From Marinobacterium rhizophilum (GTDB lineage Bacteria > Pseudomonadota > Gammaproteobacteria > Pseudomonadales > Balneatricaceae): a DNA stretch of 64,000 nt. Numbering within the stretch: the first letter of the stretch is position 1; every line of letters starts with the position of its first letter. The stretch spans positions 2,604,001 to 2,668,000 of the forward strand of contig NZ_CP073347.1 of NCBI RefSeq assembly GCF_024397915.1. The letters run 5' to 3'. The notes beneath the pieces were generated by a model. That model did no database searches and was not told the origin of the DNA. It saw only the letters and a program-made list of their open reading frames with translations. Both the position numbers and the translations under genes were made by a program. Of the stretch, positions 41,893 to 49,942 are shown piece by piece.

Positions 41893-43274
41893 CGCCGTAC
41901 ACCGGCAACAGGCGCTACCGCAGCAGGATTACCGATGGCGGGCTTGGGTGGCGGTGACAGCACCATCGACAGCTCCTGGATGCACTGCGCCATCGGCTTG
42001 GCCTCACTCAGGCTCTGCTGCAAAAAGCTGCGCAGTACCGGCATGCGCTCGATGGCAAAGTCCGTATCGGGGTCACTGCCCTTGCTATAGGCGCCGACCG
42101 TAATCAGATCCTCGTTCTGCTGATAGCGCGACATCAACTGCTTGAAGCGCATGGCCAGCGCCAGGTGAGCCTCGCCAACGATCGCGGGCATTGCCCGGCT
42201 GATGGATGCCTCGACATCGATGGCGGGATAGTGCCCCTGCTCGGCCAGGCGGCGCGACAGCACCACATGGCCATCCAGAATGGCCCTTGCCGCATCGGCA
42301 ACAGGATCCTGCTGATCGTCCCCCTCGGTCAGCACCGTATAGAAGGCCGTGATAGAGCCTCCGCCCGTCGCGCCGTTACCGGCCCGCTCCACCAGGCGCG
42401 GCAGCTTGGCAAACACCGAGGGCGGATAACCCTTGGTGGCCGGCGGCTCCCCCACCGCCAGGGCGATTTCACGCTGCGCCTGGGCATAGCGGGTCAGGGA
42501 ATCCATCAGCAGCAACACGTTGCGCCCCTGGGCACGGAAATACTCGGCGATGCGGGTCGCCAGCTGTGCCGCCCGCAGCCGCATAAGGGGGGAGTCGTCG
42601 GCCGGAGAGGCCACCACCACCGAGCGTGCCAGGCCGGCCGCGCCGAGGTTGTGCTCGATGAACTCCTTGACCTCGCGGCCACGCTCGCCGATCAGGCCCA
42701 CGACAATGATGTCGGCCTCGGTATAGCGGGTCATCATGCCCAGCAACACCGACTTGCCCACGCCGCTGCCGGCAAACAGGCCCAGGCGCTGACCACGCCC
42801 GACGGTCAGCAGGGAATTGATGGCTCGAATGCCCACGTCCAGCGTCTGTTCGATGGGATGGCGGTTCAGCGGGTTGATCACATCCCCGCCCAGGGACACC
42901 CGTTCGGCCGCGTCAATCGGGCCCTTGCCATCCAGCGGCTTGCCGACGCCATTGAGCACCCGGCCCAGCAGCCCTGGCCCCACATCCACCTGGCCGGCGC
43001 CGCCGAGCGGGGTAATGCGCGCGCCCGGCTGCAGGCCGTCGATACTGTCCAGTGGCATCAGGTAGATGCGATCCCCCGAAAAACCCACCACCTCGGCCTC
43101 GACGCGCACACCCGGGCGCACCTGGATCTCGCAGTTGTCGCCAATGGCGACCTGCAGCCCCACCGCTTCGAGCGTCAGACCGATCAGGCGGGTAATGCGG
43201 CCCTCCACCAGCGGACGGACAGCGCTGTAGCTGAATTCCTGGTGATGTTGCAGGCGCTGCAGCAGGCGGGACAT
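41889..43274 (-). CDS. fliI: Flagellum-specific ATPase FliI
   Basis: Hexameric ATPase of the flagellar export apparatus, 461 residues, related to F1 beta. The P-loop GLFAGSGVGKSVLLGMM lies near residues 160-176. Other motifs are ALIGERGREVKEF-like VGLIGERGREVKEFIEHNLG, LLLMDSLTRYAQAQREIALAVGEPPATKGYPPSVF and GSITAFYTVLTEGDD. It sits 15 nt downstream of fliH. Confidence 0.98.
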   Translation of the reverse strand: MSRLLQRLQHHQEFSYSAVRPLVEGRITRLIGLTLEAVGLQVAIGDNCEIQVRPGVRVEAEVVGFSGDRIYLMPLDSIDGLQPGARITPLGGAGQVDVGPGLLGRVLNGVGKPLDGKGPIDAAERVSLGGDVINPLNRHPIEQTLDVGIRAINSLLTVGRGQRLGLFAGSGVGKSVLLGMMTRYTEADIIVVGLIGERGREVKEFIEHNLGAAGLARSVVVASPADDSPLMRLRAAQLATRIAEYFRAQGRNVLLLMDSLTRYAQAQREIALAVGEPPATKGYPPSVFAKLPRLVERAGNGATGGGSITAFYTVLTEGDDQQDPVADAARAILDGHVVLSRRLAEQGHYPAIDVEASISRAMPAIVGEAHLALAMRFKQLMSRYQQNEDLITVGAYSKGSDPDTDFAIERMPVLRSFLQQSLSEAKPMAQCIQELSMVLSPPPKPAIGNPAAVAPVAGVRR

Positions 43275-43289
43275 GGCGTCAAATTTCCG

Positions 43290-44042
43290 TCATTGCGGGG
43301 GAGTCTCCGGCCGGCTGTCGGCCAGACGGGAAAGCAGCTGATCGGCCGCCTGGCGAAAGCGCGTCTCGACGCGGCTGTCGACCTGGCAATTGGCAGTCTT
43401 GACCAGACAGCCACCGGGACTGATGGCGGCATCCGCTACCAGCTCGCAGTGCTCCCGCGCCTGGGCCAGCGGCTGCAACAGCACTTCGTCTTCCGGGTTC
43501 ACATGAATACGCACGGCGCCACCTTCGCTGGGCAGTTGCGCCAGCGCCTCCTGCACCGCCTGCAGCATCAGCTGCGGCTGGCTGCTGAGTTCGTGGCCGG
43601 TCACGGCCCGGGCCAGCGAGGTCACCAGGTTCAGGATACATAGCTCCAGTGCCTCGCTCTGCTGAGCCAGCGGTGCTTCCAGCTCATCCAGCATCTGCGA
43701 AAGGCGCCCGAGCGAGCGGTCTATTTCGAGCTTGCCCTGCGCAAGCCCCTCGGAATAGCCCTTGCGCTGGCCTTCTTCCAGCCCCTTGGCAAGTCCCTCG
43801 CGGTGACCTTCCTCCAGCCCTTCCTGGCGCGCCTCTTCGGTAATGCGCTCCAGCTCCGCCAGCGTCAGTTTGGCGCCCCCGAACAGCTGCTCCTCGGGCT
43901 CCAGCTGTTCCTCAACCGCCGAGTCCTGTCGCTGCACCAGCGCCACCAGGTGCTCACCCTGCACCCGGGGCAACTGCCAGGGCAACACCAGGCCCACATC
44001 GGCGGCAGGGATACGTGTCGGTTTCTTGTCAGATGGGCTCAT
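43290..44042 (-). CDS. fliH: Flagellar export ATPase regulator FliH
   Basis: Binds and regulates FliI. The 250 residues include the central Gly-rich helix region with repeated GxxxG spacing (EARQEGLEEGHREGLAKGLEEGQRKGYSEGLAQGKLE), which is diagnostic of FliH, and the C-terminal domain (LVTSLARAVTGHELSSQPQLMLQAVQEALAQLP and VRIHVNPEDEVLL). The gene is between fliG and fliI. Confidence 0.96.
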   Translation of the reverse strand: MSPSDKKPTRIPAADVGLVLPWQLPRVQGEHLVALVQRQDSAVEEQLEPEEQLFGGAKLTLAELERITEEARQEGLEEGHREGLAKGLEEGQRKGYSEGLAQGKLEIDRSLGRLSQMLDELEAPLAQQSEALELCILNLVTSLARAVTGHELSSQPQLMLQAVQEALAQLPSEGGAVRIHVNPEDEVLLQPLAQAREHCELVADAAISPGGCLVKTANCQVDSRVETRFRQAADQLLSRLADSRPETPPQ

Positions 44043-44049
44043 GGCGACC

Positions 44050-45069
44050 TCAGATCAGCTGCTCGCCGCCACCGGCGAGCATGATCTCGCCTTCATCGGC
44101 CAGGCGACGCGCCACAGTGAGGATTTCCTTCTGCGCCGCTTCCACTTCGCTGACCCGGACCGGCCCCTTGGCCTCCAGATCGTCACGCAGCAGCTCCGCG
44201 GCACGCTTGGACATGTTCTTGAAGATCTTTTCCTGCAGCGCAGTATCCGCGCCCTTGAGTGCCACCACCAACTGGTCGGTGGACACCTCGCGCAACAGCA
44301 CCTGTACGCCCTTGTCGTCCAGGTCCTGCAGGTTGTCGAACACGAACATCAGGTCGGCGATCTGCGCCGCCAGGCTTTCATCGGCCTCGCGAATGCCATC
44401 CATCACTTCGGCTTCCACAGTGCTGTCGATAAAGTTCATGATGCTGGCGGTGGCCTTGACGCCGCCCAGCGGCGATGTCTGGCTGCTGCCCGAGCCCCGC
44501 CCCGTGAGCTGGGCCTCGAACATGTCGTTCAGCTCCTGCATCGCCTGGGGCTGAATCTGGTCCAGCGCAGAAACCCGCATCAGGATATCGAGCCGTACCC
44601 GGTCGTCGAAATAGGTCAGCACATGGGCCGCCTGATCCGGATCGAGGTAGGCGATCACCACCGCCTGGATCTGCGGATGTTCGAAACGGATGGTCTCGGC
44701 GATCTGGCGTGCCTCCATCCAGCGCAGGGTATCGAGCCCCGAGGTATTGGTGCTCATCAGAATGCGATCGATCAGGGTCTTGGCCTTCTCCTCGCCCAGC
44801 GCCTGGTTCAGCATGGCGCGGATATAGCGGTCATTGTTAATGCCGATGCCGGTCTGATCGCTCACCACATGCATGAAATCGGACACCACCGCCTCAACCT
44901 GCGACTGCGGCACATTGTTCAGCCGCGTCATGGCGTAGCCGATACGCTGCACTTCCTTGGGTCCCAGGTGCTTGAGCACCTCGGCCGCATCGGCCTCACC
45001 CAGGCTGATCAGCAGTATCGCCGCCTTTTCAATATCATCCAGGGCGCCGCTCCCGGCTTCATCACTCAT
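44050..45069 (-). CDS. fliG: Flagellar motor switch protein FliG
   Basis: Torque-generating C-ring protein, 339 residues. ARM-like domains are visible from AAILLISLGEADAAEVLKHLGPKEVQRIGYAMTRL, with the middle EHPQIQAVVIAYLDPDQAAHVLTYF segment. The C-terminal charged helix (LVVALKGADTALQEKIFKNMSKRAAELLRDDLEAKGPVRVSEVEAAQKEI) faces the stator. It overlaps fliF by 8 nt. Confidence 0.98.
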   Translation of the reverse strand: MSDEAGSGALDDIEKAAILLISLGEADAAEVLKHLGPKEVQRIGYAMTRLNNVPQSQVEAVVSDFMHVVSDQTGIGINNDRYIRAMLNQALGEEKAKTLIDRILMSTNTSGLDTLRWMEARQIAETIRFEHPQIQAVVIAYLDPDQAAHVLTYFDDRVRLDILMRVSALDQIQPQAMQELNDMFEAQLTGRGSGSSQTSPLGGVKATASIMNFIDSTVEAEVMDGIREADESLAAQIADLMFVFDNLQDLDDKGVQVLLREVSTDQLVVALKGADTALQEKIFKNMSKRAAELLRDDLEAKGPVRVSEVEAAQKEILTVARRLADEGEIMLAGGGEQLI

Positions 45070-46744
45070 GTTCCGCTACCCATTGCCGTACCGCCTGTGC
45101 CACTCGCTCAGGATCCTCGGCCACCATACTACGAATGGTATTGATCTGATATTCGAAGCTTTCATTGGGGGTCGGCAAGAAATTTTCTTCCGAACTGCCA
45201 AAGGTCACGCGATCATCCGCCACATCGGAACTTTCAAGCCCTTCAAGCTCGGCGGCCACATCGCCACCGCCACCCAGGCGCGGCTTGCCGTCCTCACCGG
45301 CGGGCACCGCCAGGTTCTTCAGGATCGGGCGCAGCACGCCAAACACCAGCAGCAGCACGAAGAACGCCGCCAGTACCTGCTTGACGATATCCCACAGCCA
45401 GTCCTGCTGCCACAGCGGGATATCAGCCGCCTCGACGAAGGGCTCGGTGGCCGCGAACGGCGAGTTGATCACGTTGACACTGTCGCCACGCTGGGGAGAA
45501 AAACCGACCGCGTCCTGCACCAGGATTCGCAGCCGGTCGAGCTCGTTCTGGGACCAGGGCTGACGCTGTCCGCCGCCGTCCTCGCCCCGTACCGACGGCA
45601 CATCATCCACCACCACCGCCACGGTCAGGCGGCGCACGCGGCCCATCTGCTGGCGGGTATAGCTGATCGAGCGATCCAGTTCGTAGTTGCGCACCGCCTG
45701 TTGGCGACTGCTGCCGGACAGCGCTCCGCCCGCTGTTGAGCCGAGTACGCCATTGGCCACCTCAGGCACGGTGCTCGGACCCGGCGGCTGGTTCGACAGC
45801 GCCCCCGGCACACCGCCGGCGGCCTGGGAACCGGCACGGCTTTCCTCAACGGTCTGCTCGCTACGCAGTGACGGCAGGTCCGGATTGAACAGCTCGCTGG
45901 TCTGCTCCACCGCATTGAAGTCGATATCCGCCGATACCTCGGCACGGTAGTTGCCCAGCCCCACCACCGGCTGCAGGATGCTGTTGACGCGATTGAGCAG
46001 GGTTTCCTCGATCTTGTGGGTGTACTCCAGCTGCTTGCCGGCGAGTACCACGTCTTCATCCACGTCGCGGGTATTGAGCAGGCGCCCCTTCTGGTCCACC
46101 ACTGTCACGTCACGCACATCCAGTTCCGGCACCGATGAGGCAACCAGGCTGGCGATGGCGCTCACCTGTGCAGGCTCGATGCGGCGGCCGGCAAACAGCT
46201 CGACAAAGACCGAGGCACTGGGCTTGCGCTCATCACGGATAAATACGGTGCTTTTTGGAATCGCCAGATGTACCCGGGCGCTGCGAATGGCAACCAGGCT
46301 GGCGATGGTGCGCGACAGCTCGCCTTCCAGCCCGCGACGGTAACGGGCATTTTCCATGAACTGGCTGGTACCCAGGGTCTGCTCCTGATCCAGCAACTCA
46401 AAGCCCACACTCTTGTCGGCGGTAAAGCCTTCGGCCGCCAGCTTCAGGCGCGCCTGGTGCACATGTTCCTGCGGCACCAGGATGGCGCGGCCGTCGGCAT
46501 CGAACTTGTAAGGCGTGTTATAGAGTCTCAGCTGCTCGATCACCTGGTTGGCGTCGGCAAAAGACAGGTTGGAAAAGAGCACGCGGTAATCGGGCTGCTG
46601 CGACCAGAGCACCACCGCAAAGCCGATCGCAACACTGGCAGCCAGGCCCACCATCAGGCCGATCTGCCGAAGTATGCTGAGGCTGCTAAAGCCGGCCATC
46701 AGGCCACGCTTGCCGCCTTCGAGTTGCGCCGGGGTATTATCCAT
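45062..46744 (-). CDS. fliF: Flagellar MS-ring protein FliF
   Basis: Forms the MS ring in the inner membrane, 560 residues with two transmembrane helices: IGLMVGLAASVAIGFAVVLW near the N terminus and WDIVKQVLAAFFVLLLVFGVL near residue 450. Between them are ring-building motifs such as YRVLFSNLSFADANQVIEQL and ELSRTIASLVAIRSARVHLAIPK. The acidic C-terminal tail ending RVAQAVRQWVAEHE binds FliG. It is 37 nt downstream of fliE. Confidence 0.98.
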   Translation of the reverse strand: MDNTPAQLEGGKRGLMAGFSSLSILRQIGLMVGLAASVAIGFAVVLWSQQPDYRVLFSNLSFADANQVIEQLRLYNTPYKFDADGRAILVPQEHVHQARLKLAAEGFTADKSVGFELLDQEQTLGTSQFMENARYRRGLEGELSRTIASLVAIRSARVHLAIPKSTVFIRDERKPSASVFVELFAGRRIEPAQVSAIASLVASSVPELDVRDVTVVDQKGRLLNTRDVDEDVVLAGKQLEYTHKIEETLLNRVNSILQPVVGLGNYRAEVSADIDFNAVEQTSELFNPDLPSLRSEQTVEESRAGSQAAGGVPGALSNQPPGPSTVPEVANGVLGSTAGGALSGSSRQQAVRNYELDRSISYTRQQMGRVRRLTVAVVVDDVPSVRGEDGGGQRQPWSQNELDRLRILVQDAVGFSPQRGDSVNVINSPFAATEPFVEAADIPLWQQDWLWDIVKQVLAAFFVLLLVFGVLRPILKNLAVPAGEDGKPRLGGGGDVAAELEGLESSDVADDRVTFGSSEENFLPTPNESFEYQINTIRSMVAEDPERVAQAVRQWVAEHE

Positions 46745-46781
46745 TCAAGTGAAGCCGCCCTGATTCCTGTTGGATCCCGTA

Positions 46782-47129
46782 TTACATCGGCATCTTCATA
46801 ATGTCTTCATAGGCCGAAACCAGTCGGTTGCGCACCTGGGTCATGGCCTCGAAGGAGACCGAGGCCTTTTCCATGCTGATCATGACCTGGGGAAGGTCAA
46901 CGGTTGGGTCACCCTGCTCGTAGGATACCGCCAATTTTTTGGCATCTCCCTGCAGATCGTTCACCTTGTCCACGGCATTCTTCAACAGTTCACCGAAACC
47001 GGTACGGTCCACGCCTTGCGGCCCCTGCTGTACACCCGGAGCCTGAATCGGCGATACACCCTGCTGTGCCTGAGCCTGCAGTGCACGCATCTGCATCAGT
47101 ACGCTATTGATATCGGCGCGTTCAACCAT
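46782..47129 (-). CDS. fliE: Flagellar hook-basal body protein FliE
   Basis: Links the MS ring to the rod. The ATG at 47129 is chosen (GGGGGAG six bases upstream), giving 115 residues. The C-terminal family core FGELLKNAVDKVNDLQGDAKKLAVSYEQGDPTVDLPQVMISMEKASVSFEAMTQVRNRLVSAYEDIMKMPM is diagnostic. It is first in the fliE-fliK run and has a sigma-54-type promoter about 135 nt upstream. Confidence 0.96.
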   Translation of the reverse strand: MVERADINSVLMQMRALQAQAQQGVSPIQAPGVQQGPQGVDRTGFGELLKNAVDKVNDLQGDAKKLAVSYEQGDPTVDLPQVMISMEKASVSFEAMTQVRNRLVSAYEDIMKMPM

Positions 47130-47353
47130 TGCTGTCTCCCCCGACCAACCTGGCAGCATTTTGACATTATATGTCGCTTTAACACCACAGCAAGCCAGCC
47201 AGAGGTTAAATACGACAAAATGCTGTCACCAGAACGTCAATAAGTTAGTTACCAATCGAGAGGAATGCAATTACCAAGCCAGCCTGGTGATTTAAAATTG
47301 ACAGCACGACAGCAGCCCGCCCCTCAAGGCCGGCCTGAAGCCCTGCAACAACC
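47130..47353 (-). promoter_or_regulatory. fliE upstream region
   Basis: A 224-nt gap between the exonuclease stop and fliE with no supportable gene. It is A+T-rich and carries the sigma-54-type box at 47266-47281. The space between that box and fliE is long enough for an untranslated leader; no confident additional operator was recognised. Confidence 0.6.
47266..47281 (-). promoter_or_regulatory. Sigma-54-type promoter for fliE
   Basis: The minus strand reads TGGCTTGGTAATTGCA with the required ten bases between GG and GC and an exact ATTGCA at -12. It shares TGGCT and ATTGCA with the box in front of flhA. FlrC or FlrA would be the expected activator. Confidence 0.8.
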
Positions 47354-47983
47354 TCAGTGTCCGGCGCTGGGGGCTTCGCCGTATTTCAGGCGCACATACA
47401 TCAAGGCCACGGTAATGGCATCGCCGAGCGCAGTATGCCGTTCGATAATGGGAACATCCAGCCGGGAAGCGATGGTATCAAAGCGCAGATCCACAGTGCC
47501 GCCGATAGACTTCCACTTGATGATGTCGTGATAGACATGGGACAGTTCGATCGTCTTGTTGGGCAGGCCAAATCCATAACGCGGGCGCAGATACTTGTCG
47601 AGCATGCGCACATCGAAACTGACGTAGTAGCCCAGAATCGGCCGGTTGCCGACAAACTCCAGCACGAGGCGCAACGCTTCGTCGATATCGATCCCGTCCG
47701 CCAGGTCCGCCGCCCGCAGCTTGTGAATCTTGATCGAGTCGGCATCCAGGCTCGCCGGTGGCTTGAGGCGGATATCAAGCCGCTCGCTGGTGAGCACCCG
47801 GGTACCCCGTATCCGTACCGCGGCGATGGACAGAATTTCCGCCTCGGCCACATTGAGGCTGGTGGTTTCACAGTCCAGCGATACAACCTCGTCGCCCCGG
47901 TAGGGCACGAACAGGGGGCCGTGCTCGCCATGGCGGTGATCGAGCCGATCCTTGAAGCGACGCAGGGTTCTGGGAAAGAGCAT
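47354..47983 (-). CDS. 3'-5' exonuclease, DnaQ-like (DEDDh)
   Basis: A 209-residue exonuclease related to DNA polymerase III epsilon. The five catalytic residues can be placed: D37 and E39 in SLDCETTSLN, D124 in YYVSFDVRMLD, and H183 and D188 in ERHTALGDAI. The start overlaps the DUF294 gene stop by 1 nt. This exonuclease, the DUF294/CBS protein and the acetate symporter form a conserved neighbourhood in Pseudomonas and relatives. How an exonuclease relates to acetate use is unknown; RNA or nucleotide turnover is possible. Confidence 0.85.
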   Translation of the reverse strand: MLFPRTLRRFKDRLDHRHGEHGPLFVPYRGDEVVSLDCETTSLNVAEAEILSIAAVRIRGTRVLTSERLDIRLKPPASLDADSIKIHKLRAADLADGIDIDEALRLVLEFVGNRPILGYYVSFDVRMLDKYLRPRYGFGLPNKTIELSHVYHDIIKWKSIGGTVDLRFDTIASRLDVPIIERHTALGDAITVALMYVRLKYGEAPSAGH

Positions 47984-49815
47984 CAGACCTCCAGGCGATA
48001 ACGCAATGCCAGATGTTTCTTGAAGCTTTTGACGATGTGCAACCCATCGCGCAACAGGTCCCGTTCCATCTTGTTCAGCAGTGCCAGCTCGATCAGGTTG
48101 GGCGTAGGATCCTGACCATCGGCGCTGGCCTCGAGCCGCCGCATCTGCTGACGCAGGCGCAACTGCACAAAGAGCGCCAGGGCTTCTCCCAGCTCCGCGC
48201 CCTGTTCGGCCTGCAACTGTCCCAGCTCCACCAGCGCCTCTATCCGGCTGAAAGTATTGGTGGCCAGCACCCGATATTCCAGCGCCATGGCGCGAATGCC
48301 GTGTACCACGGGAAAGATACCGCCCTTCTTGATGTCCAGCTGCGCCTTGTCCTGCAGGTTGCCAAAGAAGGTCAGCGGCGTGTCGAACTCCAGCGCGGCG
48401 CGGGTAAAGTGGGAAAAGAACAGGTCATTGTTGCGCAGGTGGCGCAAAAACCAGTTACGCCCGGCCTTGAACAGCGCAGGGTTGCCCGCGACCGGCTTGG
48501 CGTCCACCGCGATGGCAAGGTTCATCAGTGCCTCGCCATCGCAGGTCCCGGCCCAGTCGCTCAGGTTTTGCGTCCAGTCCCCCAGGGAGTTCACCCACTG
48601 GGGGTTGGATACCATAATATTGCCGGGACAGGGCGGGAAACCGAACTCGACCAGGCGGTCACTGAAGCGCTGCAGTGTCACCTGCATGGCGGGCCAGCTC
48701 AGGCCGTCGCGGTAGATGACGGCGTTGTCCTGATCGGTCTTTAGAATCTGCTCCCCCCGCCCCTCGGAGCCCATCACCACCAGGCACACATGGGGCTGCA
48801 TGTTCGACGGTATCATCAGGTCGAACAACTTGGCCATGATGCGGCCGTTCATGGCCGCCAGCAGGTCCATGGCAAAGCGCACCTTTACACCGTGGGATAC
48901 CAGCGACTTGATCAGGCTGTTGAGGCGCTGCGCCGCGTCCTGCAGCTCAACTTCGCTCTGGGCGCGTTCGATGCGCAGCCCGATCACGTGGGAGTGGCTG
49001 GAGAAGTAGCTAAGAATATCGGTCAGGGCAACGATACCCACCAGCTCCTGCTGCTGCATCACCACAACGCGCTCGATATGCTGCTGGGTCATCAGCACCA
49101 GGGCATTGAACAGGTAGTCATCGGGGCTCACCGTCACCAGCCTGAAGCTGGCGATCTGCACCAGGTCCGCGCTCTGCTCCAGCTCGCCGATAACCAGCGC
49201 CTCCAGCAGGTCCGTCTTGGTGATCATGCCGTAGCGGCTGCCCTTTCGCACCAGCACGGAGTCCGCCTTGTGGGTACGCATCAGCACCGTGGCCTCGCGG
49301 ATGCTGGTGCCTTCGTCGACCACCAGTGGTGTCTGCATAAGACCGCTGCCGACCTTGGCCAGCATGAACTCGGCCATGTCCTGGTCCTGGTCCTGCTGTG
49401 CCACGATCTCGGACTTGACCGCCAGGTTCTGCGCAAAGTAGTCCGCGAACAGCGAGTTGCCGGACATCAGTTCCAGCAGGACCCGTGTCGGCAGGATGTG
49501 GCAGATGGTTTCCTCCTCCGCGACAAAGTTGTGAATCGCCCTGCCACGAATGGCGGACCAGCCGCCGAAGTAGTCATCGGCCTGGTAGTGCACAAACACC
49601 TGTTCGGCCAGAGCGGTGCCGTCGTTGCTGCGCTCTTCACTCTCGCTGACCCGGCCCTTGAGGATGATATAAACCCCCTCGGACTGGGCGCCGGCCGTGA
49701 CGATGACTTCCCCCTGCTGGTAATAGGCAATATCCAGGCTGCGCTGCAGCAGCGCCTGTTCGGCCTCGTCGAGCAGGCTGAAGGGCAGATGGCTGGTATC
49801 GAATGTCGAGGACAT
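47983..49815 (-). CDS. cNMP-binding, CBS and DUF294 nucleotidyltransferase-like protein
   Basis: About 610 residues from the ATG at 49815, which has GGGAG nearby; an upstream ATG at 49923 would run through the terminator hairpin. Domains in order are an N-terminal cyclic-nucleotide-binding domain (LPFSLLDEAEQALLQRSLDIAYYQQGEVIVTAG), a CBS pair (MQTPLVVDEGTSIREATVLMRTHKADSVLVRKG and FRLVTVSPDDYLFNALVLM), a DUF294 nucleotidyltransferase core (CLVVMGSEGRGEQILKTDQDNAVIYRDG) and a DUF294 C-terminal helical domain. The architecture is that of proteins encoded beside actP in Pseudomonas. The GSEGRGEQ-x-DQDNA motif resembles GlnE/GlnD-type nucleotidyltransferases, so protein nucleotidylation is a reasonable but unproven guess. 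Confidence 0.87.
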   Translation of the reverse strand: MSSTFDTSHLPFSLLDEAEQALLQRSLDIAYYQQGEVIVTAGAQSEGVYIILKGRVSESEERSNDGTALAEQVFVHYQADDYFGGWSAIRGRAIHNFVAEEETICHILPTRVLLELMSGNSLFADYFAQNLAVKSEIVAQQDQDQDMAEFMLAKVGSGLMQTPLVVDEGTSIREATVLMRTHKADSVLVRKGSRYGMITKTDLLEALVIGELEQSADLVQIASFRLVTVSPDDYLFNALVLMTQQHIERVVVMQQQELVGIVALTDILSYFSSHSHVIGLRIERAQSEVELQDAAQRLNSLIKSLVSHGVKVRFAMDLLAAMNGRIMAKLFDLMIPSNMQPHVCLVVMGSEGRGEQILKTDQDNAVIYRDGLSWPAMQVTLQRFSDRLVEFGFPPCPGNIMVSNPQWVNSLGDWTQNLSDWAGTCDGEALMNLAIAVDAKPVAGNPALFKAGRNWFLRHLRNNDLFFSHFTRAALEFDTPLTFFGNLQDKAQLDIKKGGIFPVVHGIRAMALEYRVLATNTFSRIEALVELGQLQAEQGAELGEALALFVQLRLRQQMRRLEASADGQDPTPNLIELALLNKMERDLLRDGLHIVKSFKKHLALRYRLEV

Positions 49816-49867
49816 GAATGCTCCCGTGCAAGTGCCCGCAGCCTGTGCCGCCGGGCCCTGAAACTGA

Positions 49868-49898
49868 AAAGGCACACCGGCCGGGCCGGTGTGCCTTT
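49868..49898 (-). terminator. Intrinsic terminator downstream of the symporter gene
   Basis: A 14-bp perfect stem (AAAGGCACACCGGC with GCCGGTGTGCCTTT, 3-nt loop) lies 45 nt past the symporter stop. The minus-strand transcript ends the stem with a U-run (TTTT). The stem is symmetrical enough that it could work in both directions. Confidence 0.88.
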
Positions 49899-49942
49899 GT
49901 CCTTGCGTGTCAGTAAAGCTCAAACACTCAGGTTAGCGCTAC

